Translations under genes and position numbers: made by a program
Source: Pseudomonadota bacterium
GTDB taxonomy: Bacteria > Pseudomonadota > Gammaproteobacteria > Burkholderiales > Burkholderiaceae_C
Direction: 5' to 3'
Assembly (NCBI GenBank): GCA_963205125.1
Contig: CAUJJO010000239.1
Coordinates: forward strand, 1-32,625
Length of the DNA: 32,625 nucleotides
Notes under the pieces: generated by a model
The model's database searches: none
Told to the model about the DNA's origin: nothing
The model's input: only the letters and a program-made list of their open reading frames with translations
Part shown: piece after piece, positions 14,928 through 22,706 of the stretch
Layout of the letters: every line of letters starts with the position of its first letter
Numbering within the stretch: position 1 is the stretch's first letter

Positions 14928-16081
14928 CAGAGCCGGATGCGGATGCCGCGCGCCAGCAGCACGCGCGCCACCCCCCACCACAGCAGCGTGAAGAGCAGCG
15001 CGTAGGCGAAGGACGCGGCCTCGGCGCCGATCCGCGGCGAGAGCCAGTCCAGCGCGCTGCGCGTGGCCGCCTGCGCCGCGGGCGAGGCGGCCAGCGCCAC
15101 TTCCATCACCCAGCCGCCCGCGTAGACGGCCAGCGCGTTGACGCCGAAGCTGCGCCCGAGCGCGGGCAGGCCGCGGCGGTCGACCGCCTCGTGCGCGAGC
15201 CACAGCACGGCCATCGACAGGCCGCCGGTCACCAGCACGAAGGACGAGGTCCACAGCGCCTTGTTCAGCGGCAGCTCCGGCGCCAGGAGGCCGCCGAGCG
15301 CCAGCAGCGCAAGCGCCGCGCCGCCCAGGCGCGCGCGCTGGTCGCGGCGCAGCCAGGCGCCCGCGCGCAGGCCCAGCAGCGTGGTCGCCAGCGCGCCCAG
15401 GGTGCTCGCCAGCCCTTCCGGATCGTGGCCGATGCCGCGGGCGGCATCGAACTGGTAGGCCAGCGGCCCGAGCAGTGCCGTGTCGACGCGATCGGCGAGG
15501 TTGCTGCCCTTGGCCAGGTCCCCCGCCGGCAGCGCCCACCACAGCAGCAGCAGGGCCGCGGCAAGCAGCCACTGCGTGCGCGCACGCGCGTGCAGCGCCA
15601 GCGGCACGGCCAGCGCCACGCACAGGCCGATGCGCTGCAGCACGCCCATCGGCCGGAAGTGCGGCCGGTCCAGCCACCACCAGGCCAGCGCGTGCAGCGC
15701 CAGGCCCAGCAGCACGATACGAAGCGCACGCATCAGCATCTGGCGGCGCAGCAGCGCGGGGTTCGCGCCACGTTCGAGTGCGGGCTCGATGGCCAGCGTC
15801 AGCGAGACGCCGACGATGAAGAGGAAGAGCGGGAAGATGAAGTCGGTCGGCGTGAAGCCATGCCAGGGCGCGTGGCGCAGCGGCGCCCAGACGTGATCCC
15901 AGTCGCCGGGGTTGTTGACCAGCAGCATGGCCGCCACCGCGAGGCCGCGCAGCGCGTCGACGCTGGTCCAGCGCGGGCCCCGGGGCAGGGCTTCAGAAGC
16001 AGATGCGGCCCCGCCACTTTGCTTGACCCCCACGGGGGGCGGACTGGGCGCAGCCCGGCCCTGGGGGTGCTCAGAAGTCAC
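14927..16081 (-). CDS. nagX: NagX-type membrane protein (DUF5009, heparan-alpha-glucosaminide N-acetyltransferase-like)
   Basis: 384-residue inner-membrane protein with about ten hydrophobic helices. The diagnostic start of the family, RWTSVDALRGLAVAAMLLVNNPGDW, lies at residues 31-55 (read in two halves, SVDALRG and MLLVNNPGDW). PTDFIFPLFLFIVGVS follows. Relatives are coded in GlcNAc/chitin operons and related to lysosomal acetyl-CoA:glucosaminide acetyltransferase; the bacterial role is unproven. I chose GTG 16081 because GGAGAG lies at 16087-16092 (5-nt gap). It overlaps the GH16 stop by 11 bp. Residues 5-30 come from a 78-bp in-frame insertion flanked by direct repeats. Last gene of the nag operon. 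Confidence 0.85.
   Translation of the reverse strand: MTSEHPQGRAAPSPPPVGVKQSGGAASASEALPRGPRWTSVDALRGLAVAAMLLVNNPGDWDHVWAPLRHAPWHGFTPTDFIFPLFLFIVGVSLTLAIEPALERGANPALLRRQMLMRALRIVLLGLALHALAWWWLDRPHFRPMGVLQRIGLCVALAVPLALHARARTQWLLAAALLLLWWALPAGDLAKGSNLADRVDTALLGPLAYQFDAARGIGHDPEGLASTLGALATTLLGLRAGAWLRRDQRARLGGAALALLALGGLLAPELPLNKALWTSSFVLVTGGLSMAVLWLAHEAVDRRGLPALGRSFGVNALAVYAGGWVMEVALAASPAAQAATRSALDWLSPRIGAEAASFAYALLFTLLWWGVARVLLARGIRIRL
15993..16077. repeat. 78-bp GC-rich palindromic element inserted in frame at the nagX start, flanked by TCAGAAG repeats
   Basis: TCAGAAG occurs at 15993-15999 and again at 16071-16077, exactly 78 bp apart. Between them are inverted repeats CCCCC-AC-GGGGG (16027-16038) and GGGC-GCA-GCCC (16046-16056). 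Removing one repeat plus the interior joins Ser-Glu to Ala-Leu-Pro and restores a short N-terminus for NagX. The layout fits a small palindromic element with duplicated ends. Confidence 0.6.
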
Positions 16082-16991
16082 AGCGGCTCTCCAGGGGCGG
16101 ATCGGCGGCGGGCACGGTGTCGACCTGCGCGACGCCGCGCGCGCGCAGCGACTGCACCTCGCGCAGCACCTGCGCGGGCGCAAGCACGCGGCCCGGCGCG
16201 TGCAGCACCCAGTCGACGTCCTGCTCGTAGACGCGCGGCTCGCGGCTTGGCGGCAGCAGCCCGCCCGGCGAGAACCACAGGTTGAAGGCGATGCCCATGG
16301 GCACCACCGGCAGGTTGCGCCCGCCGTGCTCGGCCAGCCGCCTGCCGTCGAGGAAGTGGCGCACGCCCGCGGGCTCGACCTGCATCACCAGGACGTGCCA
16401 GCCGGCGTGCGAGCCGAAGGCCTCGTGCGCCGAGTTGTAGGCGAGCCAGGGCTCCAGCCGCACGGTCTGCCAGCTGATCGCGTAGAGCCGCGTGCGTTCG
16501 CTGCCCCAGCCGCCGTTGGGCAGGTACTCCCAGTCGACTTCGCTGAACTCGGGGTCGAAGTCGTGGCGCAGCGGCGCCACCGCGTAGAAGGTCTGCACCA
16601 CCGGGTCGCCGTCGGCGCCGACGACCGGCTCGTCGCTGAAGCGCACGCGCGCGGCGTAGGTGCCGTGGAGCAGCTTGCGCGCGTGGCAGAGCTGCGCCTG
16701 CACGGTGCCGGCGGCGCTGCCGTCGGTGCGCGCACTCAGGCGCAGCAGCCGGTTGCCGGCTCGTGCGGGGTCGTCGACGAGGCGGATCGCCTGCGCGCTC
16801 CAGCGCGCGCCGGGCACGCCGGGGTGGCCGGGCGCTTCGCGCAGCATCCAGCCCGCCGCGATGAGCGCGGCGCGGTCGGCGTGGCTGAAGTCGTCGAAGA
16901 AGAGGGGCTTGTCCTGCGCCGCGCCGGCCGGCGCCGGGCCGAGCAGGGCCAGGGCGAGCGGCAGCAGCGACAGCAGGAGGACCGCGCGCAT
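16071..16991 (-). CDS. secreted glycoside hydrolase family 16 protein
   Basis: 306 residues with a signal peptide (residues 1-24, MRAVLLLSLLPLALALLGPA, ending AGAA). The remainder is a concanavalin-like beta-sandwich of family GH16. The catalytic strand FSEVDWEYLPNGGWG shows the E-x-D-x-E triad: nucleophile Glu151, Asp153 and acid/base Glu155. FDDFSH near residue 33 and the C-terminal QDVDWVLHAPG strand are also typical. GH16 enzymes cut beta-1,3/1,4-glucans, agar, carrageenan or keratan-type poly-lactosamine. A GlcNAc operon context favours a GlcNAc-containing glycan, but the substrate cannot be read. It starts 4 bp after the AmpG-like gene and overlaps nagX by 11 bp. Confidence 0.8.
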   Translation of the reverse strand: MRAVLLLSLLPLALALLGPAPAGAAQDKPLFFDDFSHADRAALIAAGWMLREAPGHPGVPGARWSAQAIRLVDDPARAGNRLLRLSARTDGSAAGTVQAQLCHARKLLHGTYAARVRFSDEPVVGADGDPVVQTFYAVAPLRHDFDPEFSEVDWEYLPNGGWGSERTRLYAISWQTVRLEPWLAYNSAHEAFGSHAGWHVLVMQVEPAGVRHFLDGRRLAEHGGRNLPVVPMGIAFNLWFSPGGLLPPSREPRVYEQDVDWVLHAPGRVLAPAQVLREVQSLRARGVAQVDTVPAADPPLESRCDF

Positions 16992-16995
16992 GGCT

Positions 16996-18336
16996 TCAGG
17001 TCGGTGCGCCGCCCGCGCTTTCCTCGCGCGCGGGCAGCCAGCGCAGCAACGCGAACACCGGCAGCGCGCAGGCCAGCACCCAGAGGAAGAAGTGCTGGTA
17101 GCCGAGTGCTGCCTGCAGGTCGCCGCTCACCGTCTTGAAGAGCACGTAGCCGAGCGCCATCACGCCGGTGGCCAGCGCGTAGTGCGCGGTCTGGTAGCGG
17201 CTGTCGGCGACGAACTGCATCATGAAGAGGATCACCGCGACGAAGCCGAAGCCGTAGCCGAAGGTCTCCAGGCTCACCGCCGCGGCGATCAGCCAGAGCT
17301 CGCCGGGCTGCCACAGCGCCAGCAGGTAGAAGGCGAGGTTGGGCAGGTTCATCGCCACCACCAGCGGCAGCAGCGCGCGCTTCAGGCCCAGCCACGCCGT
17401 GAAGTAGCCCGAGAGGATGCTGCCGGCGAGGAAGGCCAGCGTGCCCGCTGCGCCGTAGGACCAGCCGACCTCGGCCGTGCCCAGGCCCAGGCCCCCGGCC
17501 GCGCGCGCGTCCTTCAGGAACAGCGGGCCGATGGTCTGCACCTGCGCCTCGCCGGCCCGAAAGAGGATGATGAAGGCGATCGCGATCCACACGCCGCGCA
17601 GCCGGATGAAGCTCTGAAGCACGTCCGAGAGCGTGCCCGCCATGCCCCCCATGCCCGATGCGGCGGCGTCGCCCGCCTGGCTCGGTTCGACCGGCGCCCG
17701 GGTGTCGGGCAGGGCCCAGACGTGATAGCCCGCCAGCACCGCCATCACCGCCGCGGCGACCAGGAACACGACGCTCCAGGCGCCGACCACGCCAAGCCGC
17801 GGCTCCAGGCTGCCCGCGAGGATCAGCAGCGCGCCGGTGGCGAAGAGCTTGGCGCCGTTGAAGCAGGCGCCGAGCCAGCCCGCGTAGACCGCGCGCGATC
17901 TGGCGCTCAGCGTGGCGATGTAGAGCCCGTCGCAGGCGATGTCGTGCGAGGCCGACGCGATCGAGACGACCGCCAGCACGACGATGGCCGCGGCGAAGAA
18001 GGCCGGCAGCTGCAGCGCCAGCGCCATCGCGGCCAGCGCCAGCGCGCCGACGAACTGGAAGCCCACGACCAGCCACTTCTTGCTCGGCGCCACTTCCAGC
18101 AGCGGGCTCCACAGCGGCTTGAAGACCCAGGCCAGGCCGAGCAGCCCGGTCCAGCGCGCGATCTCGTCGTTGCCGATGCCCAGCGCCTTGAGCATCAGCC
18201 CGGCGACGGCGTTGACCATGAAGAAGGGCAGGCCCTGCAGGAAGTACAGGCTCAGCACCCAGGTGGCGGGGGAGCGCCGCTTGGCCGCGCCCGCGTCGAG
18301 GGCCGGGTTCGGGCGCGGGGAGGGGCTTGTGGTCAT
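16996..18336 (-). CDS. AmpG-like MFS permease, probable GlcNAc/chitobiose or muropeptide importer
   Basis: 446 residues with about twelve membrane helices. The first, WVLSLYFLQGLPFFMVNAV, is the hallmark of AmpG-type permeases, which import GlcNAc-anhydromuramyl sugars. SASHDIACDGLYI (near residue 143), EVGWSYGAAGTLAF and YQTAHYALATGVMALGY are further family stretches. ATG 18336 overlaps the stop of the hexosaminidase gene as ATGA. Because the GH3 enzyme has no signal peptide, this carrier most likely brings GlcNAc disaccharides into the cytoplasm for it. Recycling of cell-wall muropeptides is the alternative. The exact cargo is inferred from position. Confidence 0.87.
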   Translation of the reverse strand: MTTSPSPRPNPALDAGAAKRRSPATWVLSLYFLQGLPFFMVNAVAGLMLKALGIGNDEIARWTGLLGLAWVFKPLWSPLLEVAPSKKWLVVGFQFVGALALAAMALALQLPAFFAAAIVVLAVVSIASASHDIACDGLYIATLSARSRAVYAGWLGACFNGAKLFATGALLILAGSLEPRLGVVGAWSVVFLVAAAVMAVLAGYHVWALPDTRAPVEPSQAGDAAASGMGGMAGTLSDVLQSFIRLRGVWIAIAFIILFRAGEAQVQTIGPLFLKDARAAGGLGLGTAEVGWSYGAAGTLAFLAGSILSGYFTAWLGLKRALLPLVVAMNLPNLAFYLLALWQPGELWLIAAAVSLETFGYGFGFVAVILFMMQFVADSRYQTAHYALATGVMALGYVLFKTVSGDLQAALGYQHFFLWVLACALPVFALLRWLPAREESAGGAPT

Positions 18337-19826
18337 GGCTTGTCCCTGGGCGACAGCGCCACCGGCGCGCGGCCCGGCGCGCCGCCGCGGCCTTCGAGCC
18401 AGGCGCGCAGCGCCTGCAGCGCCGGCGGCACGAAGCCCCAGCTGACGACCGCAGGTGCGGCGACGTCGAGCACCTGGAAGGGGTTCCACAGCGGCAGGTG
18501 CAGGTCGGCGGCGAGGCGCCCGCCCTGCGCGTAGCGCGCACGCGTGTTGCCCACCAGCACGACCTGGCGGTCGCCGCTGGCGAGCTGCTCGGGCGTGACG
18601 GCGGCGAGGTTGGCCAGCTCGACGAAGCGCACGTCGGCGAAGCCGGCGAACAGCGCGCGCAGCGCGGCGGCGTCGACGCCGGCCTCGCTGACGCCGTCGC
18701 TGGGCACGCTGCCCTGCGTGACGACGCACAGCCGCGCGTCGCGCGCGGGCGGCCGCGGCGCGCCGATCGCCGTCAGCGCCCGCGCATGGGCGTGCGCCAT
18801 CAGCGCCTCGTCGGCCGCGCGCTGCGCGGCGTCGAGGTCGCGGATCGCGCCCGGGTGGCGCGCCGCCAGCGCGTCCAGCCGCGCCGCCGAGCGCGCCAGC
18901 CGCGCCGGGTCGAGCGCGCCGTCGCGCTGCGCCGCGCCGATGGCCGCCAGCACCGCGCGCTGCTCGTCGCGGCTGCCCTGCGCCAGCGGCATGTCGGCGC
19001 CCGCGGCCAGCGCCAGCACCGCCGCGCGCGCCGGGCCGAAGCGCTCGTGCACGGCCTTCATCATCAGCGCGTCGGTGATGACCACGCCGTCGTAGCCGAG
19101 CTCGCCGCGCAGCAGTCCGTCCAGCAGCACCGGGCTGAGCGTGGCCGGGCGCTCGGGGTCGAGCTGCGGGTAGACGATGTGCGCCGTCATCACCGCGCTC
19201 GCCTGCTGCGCGAGCGCGGCGAAGGGCACGAGCTCGAGCGTGCGCAGCGCGGCCAGCGACTTGTCGACGTTGGGCAGCGCGTGGTGCGAGTCGACGTGCG
19301 TGTCGCCGTGGCCGGGGAAGTGCTTGATGCAGCAGGCCACGCCCTCGCGCGCGGCGCCGCGCATCCAGGCGCCGGCCAGGCGCGCCACGGCATGCGGGTC
19401 GCCGCCGAAGCTGCGCTCGGCGATCACCGGGTTGGCCGGGTTGTTGTTCACGTCGACCACCGGCGCGAAGTTCCAGTTGACGCCGAGGTGGCGCAGGCCG
19501 CGCGCGATCGCCGCGCCGACCTGCTCGGCCAGCGCCTCGTCGCCGACGGCGCCCAGTGCCATCGCCGCCGGAGCCGCGGGCAGGCAGATCGCGCGCGCCA
19601 CCGAGCCGCCCTCCTGGTCCATGGCGATCAGCGCGCCTTCACCCATGGCCTGGCGCAGTTCGCTGGTGAGTTGCCGGATCTCGGCCTCGCTGCCCAGGTT
19701 CTTGCGGAACAGGCAGACCGCGCGGATGCGCTCGCGGCGCAGGAAGGCGGCGGTGGCGGCATCGAGGCTCGTGCCCTCGATGTCGACCATCACGAGGCGG
19801 CCGGGTTCGATCGGTTCGGCTGTCAT
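18333..19826 (-). CDS. nagZ: GH3 beta-N-acetylhexosaminidase, NagZ-like, cytoplasmic
   Basis: Removes terminal beta-linked GlcNAc from chitooligosaccharides or muropeptides. 497 residues, with no signal peptide. The NagZ-specific loop KHFPGHGDTHVDSHHALP at residues 168-185 carries the catalytic Asp/His pair of this subfamily (Asp175 and the His of DSHH). The nucleophile Asp252 lies in VVITDALMM. DQEGGSVAR near residue 70 and NWNFAPVVDVNNNPANPVI near 117 are further hallmarks. It is longer than the 340-residue E. coli enzyme because of a second, alpha/beta C-terminal domain, as in two-domain Gram-positive forms. ATGA overlaps join it to the deaminase gene upstream and the permease gene downstream. 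Confidence 0.92.
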   Translation of the reverse strand: MTAEPIEPGRLVMVDIEGTSLDAATAAFLRRERIRAVCLFRKNLGSEAEIRQLTSELRQAMGEGALIAMDQEGGSVARAICLPAAPAAMALGAVGDEALAEQVGAAIARGLRHLGVNWNFAPVVDVNNNPANPVIAERSFGGDPHAVARLAGAWMRGAAREGVACCIKHFPGHGDTHVDSHHALPNVDKSLAALRTLELVPFAALAQQASAVMTAHIVYPQLDPERPATLSPVLLDGLLRGELGYDGVVITDALMMKAVHERFGPARAAVLALAAGADMPLAQGSRDEQRAVLAAIGAAQRDGALDPARLARSAARLDALAARHPGAIRDLDAAQRAADEALMAHAHARALTAIGAPRPPARDARLCVVTQGSVPSDGVSEAGVDAAALRALFAGFADVRFVELANLAAVTPEQLASGDRQVVLVGNTRARYAQGGRLAADLHLPLWNPFQVLDVAAPAVVSWGFVPPALQALRAWLEGRGGAPGRAPVALSPRDKP

Positions 19827-20848
19827 TCGGTGCGCGTGACCTTGGCGAGATGGCGCGGCCGGTCGGGGTCCAGCCCGCGCGCGTGCGCCAGCGCCTCGAC
19901 CATGCGGTAGAAGCTCTGGGCGATGGTGATCGGATCGAGGTCCTCGTGCGCGGTGGCAAGCAGCGGCAGCGCGGCCCCGGGCGTTCCCGGCGGCGCGGCC
20001 AGCAGGACCTTCGCGCCGCGCGCGCGCATCTGCGTGGCCAGCTGCAGCAGGCCCGGCTGCGCGGGCCCGCGCGGGGCCAGCACGAGCATCGGGAAGCCGT
20101 CCTCGACCAGCGCCATCGGCCCGTGCTGGACCTCGGCGCCGGAATAGCCCTCGGCGTGGATGCCGCAGACCTCCTTGAACTTGAGCGCCGCCTCCATCGC
20201 CACCGCAAGCCCGGTGCCGCGGCCGATCACGTAGAGGCGCTCGGCGCCCCGCAGCGCCTCGACGGCCGCGCTCCAGTCCAGCGCCCAGGCCGCCTCGAGC
20301 GCCTGCGGCAGCGCCTGCAACCCGTCCTGGAAGGCGCGGTCGGCCTCCCAGGCGCCGACCAGCGCGGCCCCGGCCACGAGCTGGGCGATGAAGCTCTTGG
20401 TGGCCGCGACACTCGTCTCCGCGCCCGCGTGCAGCGGCAGCACGCCCTGCGCGGCCTGCGCCAGCGGCGAGGCGGCGTCGTTGACCAGCGCCAGCGTGCG
20501 CGCGCCGCGCGCGCCCAGGTCGCGCAGCGGCGCCACCAGGTCCGGGCTCTGGCCCGACTGCGAGAAGGCCAGCGCCAGCAGGCCCTGGCACTGCAGGCGC
20601 GAGCGGTAGAGCGTGACCAGCGACATCGGCAGCGAGGTGACGAGCCGGCCCAGGCGCGCCATCACCAGGTAGGCCATGTAGTGCGCGGCATGGTCGGAGC
20701 TGCCGCGCGCCACCGTCAGCAGCGCCTGCGGCGGCTGCTGCTGCAGCTCCGCGCCCAGGCGCGCCAGCGCCTGCGCCTCGGCGGCGAGCAGCCGCGCGGC
20801 CACCTGCGGCGCCGCGGCCGCCTCCTCGAACATGCGCGAGCGCGTCAC
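19823..20848 (-). CDS. nagB-II: SIS-domain glucosamine-6-phosphate deaminase (NagB-II type)
   Basis: Converts glucosamine-6-phosphate to fructose-6-phosphate and ammonia, linking GlcNAc to glycolysis. 341 residues form two SIS sugar-isomerase domains equivalent to the isomerase half of GlmS without its glutaminase domain. Phosphosugar-binding loops are visible: TVARGSSDHA (residue 46), FSQSGQSPDLV (94) and ETSVAATKSF (143). The second half has YVIGRGTGLAVAMEAALKFKE and the C-terminus ends LAKVTRTE, similar to the GlmS tail. No classical NagB is present here. ATG 20848 overlaps the nagA stop and its own stop overlaps nagZ. Position directly after nagA supports deaminase over isomerase. Confidence 0.9.
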   Translation of the reverse strand: MTRSRMFEEAAAAPQVAARLLAAEAQALARLGAELQQQPPQALLTVARGSSDHAAHYMAYLVMARLGRLVTSLPMSLVTLYRSRLQCQGLLALAFSQSGQSPDLVAPLRDLGARGARTLALVNDAASPLAQAAQGVLPLHAGAETSVAATKSFIAQLVAGAALVGAWEADRAFQDGLQALPQALEAAWALDWSAAVEALRGAERLYVIGRGTGLAVAMEAALKFKEVCGIHAEGYSGAEVQHGPMALVEDGFPMLVLAPRGPAQPGLLQLATQMRARGAKVLLAAPPGTPGAALPLLATAHEDLDPITIAQSFYRMVEALAHARGLDPDRPRHLAKVTRTE

Positions 20849-21966
20849 GGCGCCTCTCCTTCGACGAAAACCTGTTGCAGTTGCAGCGACGCCGGATCGA
20901 GCACGACCAGGTCGGCGTGCGCGCCGACTTCGATCGCGCCGCGCTCGCGTTCGCCGAGATAGCGCGCCGCCAGCGTCGACACGCGCGCCGACGCTTCGGC
21001 CAGCGGCAGGCCGACCTGCAGCACGAGGTTGCGCAGCGCCTGGTCCATGGTCAGCGTGCTGCCGGCCAGCGTGCCGTCGGCCAGGCGCACCGCGTCGCGG
21101 GACTTGAGCACCGTCTGCCGGCCCAGGCGGTACTCGCCGTCGGGCATGCCGGTGGCCGCCGTGGCGTCGCTGACGCAGTAGAGCCCGGGCAGCGCGCGCA
21201 GCGCGGCGCGGATCGCGCCCGGGTGCACGTGCAGCAGGTCGGGGATGAGCTCGGCGTGCTCGCCGTGCGCCAGCGCCGCGCCGACGACGCCGGGCTCGCG
21301 CTGGTGCAGCGCGCTCATCGCGTTGAAGAGGTGGGTGAAGCCGCTGGCGCCGCAGGCCAGCGCCTGCCGCGCCTGCTCGTAGCTCGCCACGCTGTGGCCG
21401 ATCTGCACGCGCATGCCGGCGTCGACCAGCGCCGGGATCAGCGCCAGCGCCCCGGCCTCTTCGGGCGCCAGGGTGAGCACGCGGATCGGCGCGATCGCGT
21501 GCAGCGCGAGGATCTCGGGCAGCGACGGTGCGCGCACGAAGTCCGGCTGCGCGCCCAGCCGGCGCGCGCTGAGGTAAGGGCCTTCGAGGTGCACGCCCAG
21601 CACGCGCGCGCTGCCCGGAGCGCGCCGCCCGACCTGCGGACGCAGCGCGCGCAGCGCGGCCTCGATGTCCGGCAGCGGTGCCGTCATCGTCGTCGCCAGC
21701 AGGGACGTCGTGCCGTGGCGCGCGTGCGTGCGGGCGATCTGCGCCACGGCGTCGCCGGCCTCCATGGTGTCGGCGCCGCCGCCGCCGTGCACGTGCAGGT
21801 CGACGAAGCCCGGCAGCACCAGCGCCCGCGCGGCGTCGCTGCGCGCTTCACGCTCGCTCACCGGCTCGCCGTCGACGGCGTCGATGCGGCCGTCGACGAT
21901 GCGCAGCCGCCCGCGCAGCAGGCCCGCGGGCGTCAGCAGGTGGCCGTCGAGCTCGCGGCGCTTCAT
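20845..21966 (-). CDS. nagA: N-acetylglucosamine-6-phosphate deacetylase
   Basis: Hydrolyses the acetyl group of GlcNAc-6-phosphate, giving glucosamine-6-phosphate and acetate. 373 residues of an amidohydrolase-type barrel. Metal and catalytic residues are all recognisable: His58 and His60 in FVDLHVHGGGG, Glu128 in HLEGPYL, His191 in QIGHSVA, His212 in THLFNAMSAL and Asp267 in VSDATAATGMPDGEY. Length and order match the family. ATG 21966 overlaps the GntR stop as ATGA, and its stop overlaps the deaminase start. Confidence 0.95.
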   Translation of the reverse strand: MKRRELDGHLLTPAGLLRGRLRIVDGRIDAVDGEPVSEREARSDAARALVLPGFVDLHVHGGGGADTMEAGDAVAQIARTHARHGTTSLLATTMTAPLPDIEAALRALRPQVGRRAPGSARVLGVHLEGPYLSARRLGAQPDFVRAPSLPEILALHAIAPIRVLTLAPEEAGALALIPALVDAGMRVQIGHSVASYEQARQALACGASGFTHLFNAMSALHQREPGVVGAALAHGEHAELIPDLLHVHPGAIRAALRALPGLYCVSDATAATGMPDGEYRLGRQTVLKSRDAVRLADGTLAGSTLTMDQALRNLVLQVGLPLAEASARVSTLAARYLGERERGAIEVGAHADLVVLDPASLQLQQVFVEGEAP

Positions 21967-22706
21967 CGCTCGCGCCGGATCTCGCTCACGAACCCGTAGA
22001 GGTCGCTGCGGCAGTAGGAATGCGTCAGCTCCACCGGCAGGCCGCTCTCCAGATAGCCCACGCGGGTGATGTGTAGCAAGGCTTGCCCGGTGGGCACGCC
22101 CAGCAGGTCGGCGTGGCGGATCGTCGCGTTCATCGCGCGCAGGTGCTGCAGCGCGCGCGCCGGGGCCTGGCCGCGATCGGCCAGGTGCTCGTAGAGCGAG
22201 CCCAGCACCGCCGCCGGGTCGGGCAGCACCGCTTCCGGCAGCACGCTGACCTCGTAGGCCATCACCGTGCCGTCGGCCAGGCGCAGGCGCTCCAGCCGCG
22301 CCACCCGCGCGCCGGGCGACAGGCCCAGGCTCATCTGCTCCTCGGGCGTGGCGGCGGTGCAGCAGCGCTTGAGCCAGCGCGAGCTGGGGTTGAAGCCGCG
22401 CTGGCGCAGTTCCTCGGAGAAGCTGCTGAGCTGCGAGGTGGCCTGCTCGATCTGCGGCGAGATGTAGTTGCCCGAGCCGTGGCGGCGCACGATCAGGCCC
22501 TGGTCGACGAGCTGGTCGATGGCCTTGCGCGCGGTCACGCGCGACAGGCCCAGCGTCTCCGAAAGCCCGCGCTCCGAGGGCAGCGCCTCGTGCGCCTTGA
22601 AGTGGCCCTCGCGCACGAGTTGCCCGAGGTGGCGCGCCAGCTGCAGGTACAGCGGCAGGCGCGACGCCAGGTCGGGGGTGAAGGCGATCGCCTCGCCGCG
22701 GCTCAT
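21963..22706 (-). CDS. GntR/HutC-family regulator of the nag operon (second copy)
   Basis: 247 residues. The winged helix-turn-helix (LPSERGLSETLGLSRVTARKAIDQL, residues about 42-66, then VRRHGSGNYI) is followed by a UTRA sensor domain. It is a paralogue of the regulator at 14157-14894. UTRA domains in this branch bind GlcNAc-6-P or GlcN-6-P, which fits its place as second gene of the operon, after the kinase and before nagA. ATG 22706 overlaps the kinase stop. It probably recognises the TGGTA repeats at 23664-23679 and at the divergent receptor promoter. Which regulator binds which site cannot be read from sequence. Confidence 0.9.
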   Translation of the reverse strand: MSRGEAIAFTPDLASRLPLYLQLARHLGQLVREGHFKAHEALPSERGLSETLGLSRVTARKAIDQLVDQGLIVRRHGSGNYISPQIEQATSQLSSFSEELRQRGFNPSSRWLKRCCTAATPEEQMSLGLSPGARVARLERLRLADGTVMAYEVSVLPEAVLPDPAAVLGSLYEHLADRGQAPARALQHLRAMNATIRHADLLGVPTGQALLHITRVGYLESGLPVELTHSYCRSDLYGFVSEIRRER

